Part shown: positions 58,857 to 64,000 of the stretch, in pieces | How the letters are laid out: each line of letters starts with the position of its first letter | Position numbering within the stretch: position 1 is the stretch's first letter | Origin: Oxalobacteraceae bacterium CAVE-383 | Lineage (GTDB): Bacteria > Pseudomonadota > Gammaproteobacteria > Burkholderiales > Burkholderiaceae_D | NCBI GenBank assembly: GCA_004134995.1 | Contig: REGP01000001.1 | Span: 434,001 to 498,000 of the forward strand | Direction of reading: 5' to 3' | DNA length: 64,000 nucleotides | Made by a program: the position numbers and the translations under genes | The notes under the pieces: generated by a model | Databases searched by the model: none | What the model was told of the DNA's origin: nothing | The model's input: only the letters and a program-made list of their open reading frames with translations

Positions 58857-59225
58857 ATGGAAGATCGTTTGTCCGCGGATGAATTCGATGCGCTGGAAGA
58901 GGTGGCCACCGCGCCCAGGAACGAACGCCCGTCGGCGCGCGTGGCGCGCAACGCCAAACGGCTGAGCGGCCTTAAATATATCGAATATGCCAGGAACGGC
59001 GCGTTGTCGCTGACCGACAAAGGCCGGCAGACCTTGTTCATCAAGCATTGCATCGACGGCCTGCGCGCCATTGCCGGCGATCCGCTGGCGCCGCTGGCGC
59101 CGGACGTTGCGGCTTTTCTCGGCAAAAAAGGGCACATCGCCAAACGCGAAGGCGCCGAGGGCTACGAAGCGACGCGGCGCGGGCTGGAATCGCTGGCCGA
59201 TATAGACGGCAGCGACGCTTCCTGA
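58857..59225 (+). CDS. unknown protein, possibly winged-helix
   Basis: 122 residues, GGAGGA 7 nt before ATG 58857. The middle (L-K-Y-I-E-Y-A-R-N-G-A-L-S-L-T-D-K-G-R-Q-T-L-F) resembles the wing and recognition region of small winged-helix regulators (the L-T-x-x-G-R pattern). The C-terminal part reads A-F-L-G-K-K-G-H-I. It stands just upstream of the thrS promoter. Assignment to a regulator is a guess from pattern. Confidence 0.6.
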   Translation: MEDRLSADEFDALEEVATAPRNERPSARVARNAKRLSGLKYIEYARNGALSLTDKGRQTLFIKHCIDGLRAIAGDPLAPLAPDVAAFLGKKGHIAKREGAEGYEATRRGLESLADIDGSDAS

Positions 59226-59248
59226 TTGCTTCATGCGATAGATTTATT

Positions 59249-59257
59249 TGATATAAT
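59249..59257 (+). promoter_or_regulatory. extended -10 promoter of thrS
   Basis: TGATATAAT is a perfect -10 with the TGn extension (TATAAT 59252-59257). A -35 is weak (TTCATG at 16 bp, or TTGCTT at 20 bp). The start would be near 59264, about 45 nt before the leader peptide. Confidence 0.7.
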
Positions 59258-59308
59258 CGAACGCTTCCGATTTTTGAATCCTGCAAGAGCGAGAAAGGCA
59301 AACCGGTT

Positions 59309-59353
59309 ATGACACCGCGAACGACACGCACCACCATTTCGATGCGAGGTTAG
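59309..59353 (+). CDS. threonine-rich leader peptide of thrS
   Basis: A 14-codon ORF reading MTPRTTRTTISMRG, five threonine codons of fourteen, with GAGAAAGG upstream. The stop lies six bases before the antiterminator strand of the hairpin that follows. This is the layout of a ribosome-stalling attenuator peptide that senses charged tRNA-Thr. Confidence 0.7.
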   Translation: MTPRTTRTTISMRG

Positions 59354-59358
59354 CCGTT

Positions 59359-59402
59359 CTTTTTCGTCTTCAGAAAAAGCGCGACTGGTTCGCGTTTTTT
59401 TT
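59359..59402 (+). terminator. attenuator of thrS with competing antiterminator hairpin
   Basis: Terminator: AAAAAGCGCGA (59374-59384) pairs with TCGCGTTTTTT (59390-59400) with one G-T wobble and loop CTGGT, then more T. Antiterminator: CTTTTTC (59359-59365) pairs with GAAAAAG (59373-59379) and would remove the foot of the terminator stem. A ribosome finishing the leader peptide would cover the CTTTTTC strand. Confidence 0.75.
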
Positions 59403-59472
59403 CGTCTTTTTTTCGTTACTCCTTAGTTACGCCTTAAACAGAATAATCAAGCAGAATAAAACAGGATAAGCC

Positions 59473-61380
59473 ATGATTTCAGTTCGACTTCCCGATGGAT
59501 CGCAACGCCAGTTCGACGCGCCGACAACCGTGGCGCAGGTCGCCGCCAGCATCGGCGCCGGGCTTGCCAAGGCCGCGCTGGCCGGCAAGGTGGATGGCCG
59601 GCTGGTCGATACCTCCTACCTGATCGAGCGCGATGCCGACCTGGCCATCGTGACCGACAAGGACGCCGACGGCCTGGAAGTCATCCGCCACTCGACCGCC
59701 CATCTGCTGGCTTACGCCGTCAAGGATCTGTTTCCCGATGCGCAAGTCACGATCGGCCCGGTCATCGAGAACGGCTTTTATTACGACTTTTCGTACAAGC
59801 GGCCGTTTACGCCGGAAGACCTGGCGCTGATCGAGAAAAAAATGGCCGAATTGGCCAAAAAAGACGAACCGGTTGCGCGCAAGGTCATGCCGCGCGACGA
59901 GGCCGTGGCCTACTTTACTTCCATCGGCGAGGCCTACAAGGCGGAGATCATCGGATCGATTCCGCAGGATCAGGAAGTCTCGCTGTACAGCGAAGGCGCA
60001 TTCACCGATCTGTGCCGCGGACCGCACGTGCCGTCGACCGGCAAGCTGAAGGTATTCAAGCTGATGAAACTGGCCGGCGCCTATTGGCGCGGCGATTCGA
60101 AAAATGAAATGCTGCAGCGGATCTACGGCACCGCCTGGGCCAAAAAGGAAGATCAGGAAGCCTATCTGCATATGCTGGAGGAGGCGGAAAAGCGCGATCA
60201 CCGCAAGCTCGGCAAGCAGCTCGATCTGTTTCATTTCCAGGAAGAAGGCCCCGGCCTGATTTTCTGGCATCCGAAAGGCTGGACCATCTGGCAGCAGGTT
60301 GAGCAATACATGCGCCGCGTCTATCAGGATAACGGCTACCAGGAAGTCAAGGCGCCGCAGATCCTGGACCGCTCGCTGTGGGAAAAAACCGGCCACTGGG
60401 AGAATTACCGCGACAATATGTTCACCACCGAGTCGGAAAACCGCTCCTACGCGCTCAAGCCGATGAATTGCCCGGGCCATATCCAGATTTACAACGCCGG
60501 CCCGCATAGTTATCGCGATCTGCCGCTGCGCTTCGGCGAGTTCGGCCAGTGCCACCGCAACGAACCGTCCGGATCGCTGCACGGCATGATGCGCGTGCGC
60601 GGCTTCACCCAGGATGACGGCCACATCTTCTGTACCGAAGCCCAGGTGCAGGGCGAGGTCGCCGCCTTCAACAAGCTGGTGCGCGAGGTGTACACCGATT
60701 TCGGCTTCAAGGAGGTCGAGGTCAAGCTGGCGCTGCGTCCCGAAAAACGGATCGGCGACGACGCGATCTGGGATCAGGCCGAAAACGCATTGCGCGAAGC
60801 GATTCGCGCTTCCGGCACCGAATGGGAAGAATTGCCGGGCGAGGGCGCGTTCTACGGCCCGAAAATCGAATATCACCTGAAGGACTCGATCGGCCGTTCC
60901 TGGCAGTGCGGCACCATGCAGGTCGATTTTTCGATGCCGCAGCGCCTGGGCGCGGAATATACGACCGAAGATAACGTGCCGGCCGTGCCGGTCATGCTGC
61001 ACCGGGCGATCGTCGGCTCGCTGGAACGTTTTATCGCGATCCTGATCGAAAACCACGCCGGCGCCATGCCGCTGTGGCTGGCGCCGGTGCAAATCATGGT
61101 CCTGAATATTTCCGATGCGCAAGCCGAATATGTCGAGAACGTTGCAAAAACGCTCAGAAAACAAGGGTTTAGAGTCGAGACCGATTTGCGTAATGAAAAG
61201 ATTACCTATAAAATACGGCAGCATTCGTTACAGAAGCCGCCCTATATACTGGTGGTCGGCGACAAAGAACGTGATGCAAATACAGTAGCCGTGCGTGCGC
61301 GGGGCAATGTCGATCTTGGCGTAATGCCGATCGACGTACTGGTGGAACGCCTCAGGGATGAGGTCAACGCCAAAGCCTGA
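59473..61380 (+). CDS. thrS: threonyl-tRNA synthetase
   Basis: Class II synthetase charging tRNA-Thr. In 635 residues: TGS domain (1-62), editing domain with H-S-T-A-H-L-L (H-x-x-x-H), the SAD segment D-L-C-R-G-P-H-V-P, motif 2 ([15 protein letters not shown]), motif 3 ([10 protein letters not shown]) and a C-terminal anticodon-binding domain. Length and start ([10 protein letters not shown]) are standard. First gene of the translation operon and probably controlled by the upstream attenuator. Confidence 0.98.
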   Translation: MISVRLPDGSQRQFDAPTTVAQVAASIGAGLAKAALAGKVDGRLVDTSYLIERDADLAIVTDKDADGLEVIRHSTAHLLAYAVKDLFPDAQVTIGPVIENGFYYDFSYKRPFTPEDLALIEKKMAELAKKDEPVARKVMPRDEAVAYFTSIGEAYKAEIIGSIPQDQEVSLYSEGAFTDLCRGPHVPSTGKLKVFKLMKLAGAYWRGDSKNEMLQRIYGTAWAKKEDQEAYLHMLEEAEKRDHRKLGKQLDLFHFQEEGPGLIFWHPKGWTIWQQVEQYMRRVYQDNGYQEVKAPQILDRSLWEKTGHWENYRDNMFTTESENRSYALKPMNCPGHIQIYNAGPHSYRDLPLRFGEFGQCHRNEPSGSLHGMMRVRGFTQDDGHIFCTEAQVQGEVAAFNKLVREVYTDFGFKEVEVKLALRPEKRIGDDAIWDQAENALREAIRASGTEWEELPGEGAFYGPKIEYHLKDSIGRSWQCGTMQVDFSMPQRLGAEYTTEDNVPAVPVMLHRAIVGSLERFIAILIENHAGAMPLWLAPVQIMVLNISDAQAEYVENVAKTLRKQGFRVETDLRNEKITYKIRQHSLQKPPYILVVGDKERDANTVAVRARGNVDLGVMPIDVLVERLRDEVNAKA

Positions 61381-61439
61381 ATGGGGCAACCCATAGCGCG
61401 AAGCACGGCTTATTTATTGGATTTTTAAAGGAAACTGCA

Positions 61440-61961
61440 ATAGCTACGGAAAAGTCACATCGTATAAACGGGGAAGTCACTGCGCCAGAGCTGCGTTTGG
61501 CCGGGGTCGAAAACGAGCCGTTAGGCATCGTTACCTTGGCGGAAGCCTTTCGTCTGGCTGAAGAAGCAAACGTCGATCTGGTTGAAATTGCACCTACCGC
61601 ACAGCCGCCGGTCGCGCGCCTGATGGATTACGGCAAGTTCAAGTATCAGGAACAGAAAAAAGCGCACGAAGCGAAGCTGAAGCAGAAAGTGATTCTGGTC
61701 AAGGAAGTCAAATTCCGTCCCGGTACCGATGATGGCGATTACGGCATCAAATTGCGCAACCTGATCAAATTCCTCGAAGATGGCGACAAAACCAAGATTA
61801 CGCTGCGTTTCCGCGGTCGTGAAATGGCGCATCAGGATATCGGTTTCCGCATGCTGGAGCGTTTGAAAGCCGATCTGGAACCGTATGGCCAGGTCGAACA
61901 GTTTCCGAAGATGGAAGGCCGGCAGATGATCATGATTCTGTCGCCGAAGAAGAAAAAGTAA
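61440..61961 (+). CDS. infC: translation initiation factor IF-3, with ATA start codon
   Basis: Prevents subunit joining and proofreads start codons. No ATG, GTG or TTG exists at the proper N-terminus. AAAGGA (61427-61432) sits 7 nt before ATA 61440, giving [12 protein letters not shown], the expected start for betaproteobacterial IF-3. A TTG at 61497 would cut off 19 residues. The 173 residues fit. Hallmarks are [10 protein letters not shown] and F-R-G-R-E-M-A-H. Rare start codons allow autoregulation by IF-3 itself (family knowledge from AUU in E. coli). Confidence 0.95.
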   Translation: MATEKSHRINGEVTAPELRLAGVENEPLGIVTLAEAFRLAEEANVDLVEIAPTAQPPVARLMDYGKFKYQEQKKAHEAKLKQKVILVKEVKFRPGTDDGDYGIKLRNLIKFLEDGDKTKITLRFRGREMAHQDIGFRMLERLKADLEPYGQVEQFPKMEGRQMIMILSPKKKK

Positions 61962-61977
61962 TTTCAAAATTGCAGAG

Positions 61978-62039
61978 ACGATGTCCGCCCGAAATGGCGA
62001 ACATCGTTTTTACAAAAGCGGCGAACTCGATTTCGCCGC
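61978..62039 (+). promoter_or_regulatory. two hairpins in the infC-rpmI gap
   Basis: Hairpin 1: ACGATGT (61978-61984) and CGCC pair with GGCG and ACATCGT (62001-62007), one mismatch, then T5, terminator-like. Hairpin 2: GCGGCGAA (62018-62025) / TTCGCCGC (62032-62039), perfect. They may act as a partial terminator or as part of an L20-responsive leader. Confidence 0.6.
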
Positions 62040-62107
62040 CAAACAAGTGAGAGCAGGCATCCAAGCGCAACGAAGTGTTGCCACCTGCAATCATATAAAA
62101 AATGGAG

Positions 62108-62123
62108 CTGTCCTTCGGGACAG
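62108..62123 (+). promoter_or_regulatory. UUCG-capped hairpin just before rpmI
   Basis: CTGTCC-TTCG-GGACAG, a 6-bp perfect stem with a very stable tetraloop, ends 8 nt before the rpmI ATG and occupies the place of its ribosome site. Probable translational control element. Confidence 0.6.
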
Positions 62124-62131
62124 ACAATGTC

Positions 62132-62329
62132 ATGCCTAAAATGAAAACGAAAAGCAGCGCCAAAAAGCGCTTTCGTGTGCGTCCGGGTGGAACCGTCAAG
62201 CGCGGCCAAGCCTTCAAGCGCCATATCCTGACCAAAAAGACAACCAAGACCAAGCGTCAACTGCGTGGTTCGACCGGTGTCGATGCGACCAACATGGTGT
62301 CTGTACGCGCCATGCTGCCGAACGCTTAA
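62132..62329 (+). CDS. rpmI: 50S ribosomal protein L35
   Basis: 65 residues, [14 protein letters not shown], the standard L35 start, highly basic throughout. ATG 62132 is chosen because L35 begins there; an upstream in-frame ATG (62102) adds ten unrelated residues coded by the leader hairpin. No strong Shine-Dalgarno sequence is visible, consistent with structural control. Confidence 0.97.
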   Translation: MPKMKTKSSAKKRFRVRPGGTVKRGQAFKRHILTKKTTKTKRQLRGSTGVDATNMVSVRAMLPNA

Positions 62330-62356
62330 CCTCACACTCAAATTTAAGGAGCTATT

Positions 62357-62716
62357 ATGCCTAGAGTAAAACGTGGGGTCACAGCACGGGCCCGTCATAA
62401 AAAAGTTTTAAAGCAAGCCAAGGGTTACCGCGGCCGCCGCAGCACCGTCTATCGCATCGCCAAGCAAGCGGTGATGCGCGCCGGTCAATATGCGTACCGT
62501 GACCGTCGTAACAAGAAGCGCGTGTTCCGTGCCCTGTGGATCGCCCGTATCAACGCCGCTGCGCGTCAGCATGGCGTGACATACAGCGTGTTCATGAACG
62601 GCCTGAAGCGCGCTTCGATCGAACTGGACCGCAAGGTTCTGGCCGATATGGCAGTGACTGACAAGCCGGCATTCGCGGCTATCGTCAATCGCGTCAAAGC
62701 AAACCTCGCTGCCTAA
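62357..62716 (+). CDS. rplT: 50S ribosomal protein L20
   Basis: 119 residues, [16 protein letters not shown], basic N-terminal tail and globular C-terminal domain ([13 protein letters not shown]). AAGGAG before the ATG. L20 is an early assembly protein and, in E. coli and Bacillus, the repressor of its own operon. Confidence 0.98.
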   Translation: MPRVKRGVTARARHKKVLKQAKGYRGRRSTVYRIAKQAVMRAGQYAYRDRRNKKRVFRALWIARINAAARQHGVTYSVFMNGLKRASIELDRKVLADMAVTDKPAFAAIVNRVKANLAA

Positions 62717-62733
62717 GAAATAAGCGTTGTTGC

Positions 62734-62790
62734 GATCGGCGCCGCTGGCGACGCCGATCAGTTTGCAGGGCAGAGGTTTCTTCTGCCCTG
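62734..62790 (+). terminator. two hairpins between rplT and pheS
   Basis: GATCGGCG (62734-62741) / CGCCGATC (62752-62759) and CAGGGCAGA (62766-62774) / TCTGCCCTG (62782-62790), both perfect. The second is followed by TTTCATTTTC, a poor T-tract, so termination would be partial. Confidence 0.55.
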
Positions 62791-62830
62791 TTTCATTTTC
62801 AGCTTCCACTTTGGAGCGGGAAACCCTCGT

Positions 62831-63847
62831 ATGAACCCCCTAGAACAACTTGTTGCACAAGCGCAATCCGATTTTGCCGCCGCGGCCGATGCCGCCGCGC
62901 TGGAAAATGCGAAAGCCCGTTATCTCGGCAAAACCGGCCAGATCACGGAGCAGATGAAAGGCCTCGGCAAGCTGGCGCCGGATGAACGCAAAGTGCAGGG
63001 CGCCGTCATCAACGCCGCCAAGGAACAGATCGAGACGGCGCTCAACGCCCGCCGCGACGCCATGGCCAATGCGCAGCTGCAGGAACGCCTGAATGCCGAA
63101 GCCATCGATGTGACGCTGCCGGGCCGCGGCCGCGGCGTCGGCGGAATCCACCCGCTGATGCGCACCTGGGAACGGGTCGAGGCGATTTTCCGTTCGATCG
63201 GCTTTGAAGTCGCCGACGGTCCCGAGATCGAAACCGACTGGACCAATTTCACCGCATTGAACAGCCCGGAAAACCATCCGGCGCGCTCAATGCAGGATAC
63301 TTTCTACATCAAGGGCGACGACAGCTCGGGCAAGCCGCTGCTGCTGCGCACGCACACCAGCCCGATGCAGGTGCGCTATGCCAGGATGAACCAGCCGCCG
63401 ATCAAGGTGATCGCACCCGGCCGCACTTATCGCGTCGACAGCGATGCCACCCATTCGCCGATGTTCCATCAGGTCGAGGGCCTGTGGATCGCCGAAGACA
63501 TCAGCTTCGCCGACCTGAAGGGCGTGTATCTGAATTTCGTGCGCGCCTTCTTCGAAACCGACGATCTGCAAGTCCGTTTCCGTCCTTCCTATTTCCCGTT
63601 TACCGAACCGTCCGCCGAGATCGATATCGCTTTCGGCAGCGGCCCCCTGAAAGGCCGCTGGCTGGAAGTCTCCGGCGCCGGCCAGGTGCATCCGAGCGTG
63701 GTGCGCAACATGGGCCTGGATGCCGAGCGCTACATCGGCTTTGCATTCGGTTCCGGCCTGGAACGGCTGACCATGCTGCGCTACGGCGTCAACGATCTGC
63801 GCCTGTTCTACGAAGGCGATCTGCGCTTCCTCAAGCAATTCAATTAA
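62831..63847 (+). CDS. pheS: phenylalanyl-tRNA synthetase alpha subunit
   Basis: 338-residue catalytic subunit of the alpha2beta2 enzyme. N-terminal coiled coil (residues 1-85), then the class II core with [30 protein letters not shown] and motif 3 [24 protein letters not shown] precedes the ATG. Standard length. Confidence 0.98.
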   Translation: MNPLEQLVAQAQSDFAAAADAAALENAKARYLGKTGQITEQMKGLGKLAPDERKVQGAVINAAKEQIETALNARRDAMANAQLQERLNAEAIDVTLPGRGRGVGGIHPLMRTWERVEAIFRSIGFEVADGPEIETDWTNFTALNSPENHPARSMQDTFYIKGDDSSGKPLLLRTHTSPMQVRYARMNQPPIKVIAPGRTYRVDSDATHSPMFHQVEGLWIAEDISFADLKGVYLNFVRAFFETDDLQVRFRPSYFPFTEPSAEIDIAFGSGPLKGRWLEVSGAGQVHPSVVRNMGLDAERYIGFAFGSGLERLTMLRYGVNDLRLFYEGDLRFLKQFN

Positions 63848-63892
63848 TTAAATCAAATTAGATTCATCTGACTCATAGCTGAAAGCACGACT

Positions 63893-64000
63893 ATGCAATT
63901 CTCCGAAAACTGGTTGCGCACGATGGTCAACCCGACGATGACGTCGGATGAGCTGTCGCATTTGCTGACAATGTCCGGTCTGGAAGTGGAAGAGGTTGAG
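63893..64000 (+). CDS. pheT: phenylalanyl-tRNA synthetase beta subunit (3' part beyond window)
   Basis: The first 36 codons only, [14 protein letters not shown] then [12 protein letters not shown], the conserved PheT N-terminus. It follows pheS by 45 nt, as usual. Confidence 0.95.
   Translation, partial: MQFSENWLRTMVNPTMTSDELSHLLTMSGLEVEEVE

Noticed and set aside
59264-59472. T-box riboswitch upstream of thrS
   Set aside because: No T-box bulge sequence or specifier-loop layout; the Thr-rich ORF and paired hairpins explain the region better.
62717-62830. Phenylalanine leader peptide before pheS
   Set aside because: No ATG or other supported start exists between rplT and pheS; only hairpins with poor T-tracts are present.

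Overview
The window looks like a betaproteobacterial chromosome, most likely Burkholderiales and probably near Oxalobacteraceae. This rests on the high G+C content, the thrS-infC-rpmI-rplT-pheS-pheT order, an infC gene that opens on a non-ATG codon, and the GlgE/TreS/TreYZ gene set. I could not run a database search, so the genus is inference. I see no tRNA, rRNA, insertion sequence, phage gene or CRISPR array.

Region 1 (1-24084) is an almost complete SPI-1/Inv-Mxi-Spa family type III secretion system (T3SS), all on the + strand. It starts inside prgH and runs prgIJK-orgA-orgB, an unknown small ORF and two tandem CesT-like chaperones, then a terminator. Next come invF-invG-invE-invA-invB-invC-invI, spaN-spaO-spaP-spaQ-spaR-spaS, and sicA-sipB-sipC-sipD-iacP. 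Together these encode the basal-body rings, needle and rod, export gate, ATPase and stalk, C-ring, length control, gatekeeper, secretin, translocators and their chaperone. An ~85-bp regulatory block with fixed internal spacing occurs upstream of both invF and spaN, and its promoter-proximal half recurs upstream of sicA. A 134-bp long-palindrome repeat and a truncated copy of it separate invI from spaN.

Region 2 (24098-34140) is the accessory flank. It holds three large, unrecognised, low-complexity ORFs that are candidate secreted effectors, interrupted by an MFS exporter on the minus strand. Beyond them are a monoglyceride-lipase-like hydrolase, a small unknown gene, a quinone oxidoreductase, and a 63-codon gene whose upstream region carries the distal half of the T3SS-type motif.

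Region 3 (34463-56923) is an alpha-glucan and trehalose cluster: glgA, a terminator, then glgE, a treS-maltokinase fusion, glgB, glgX, treZ, malQ and treY with overlapping or touching ends, followed by a glycine-zipper stress-type protein and pgm. It covers glucan synthesis by two routes (GlgA and TreS-Mak-GlgE), branching, debranching, and TreY/TreZ conversion of glucan to trehalose. No glgC is present here.

Region 4 (56920-59225) carries small envelope and hypothetical genes, including a 42-residue lipoprotein, plus a second copy of the long-palindrome repeat with different outer arms. Region 5 (59226-64000) is the core translation cluster. thrS is preceded by an extended -10 promoter, a 14-codon threonine-rich leader peptide and an attenuator. 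infC starts at ATA. Several hairpins lie in the infC-rpmI and rplT-pheS gaps.
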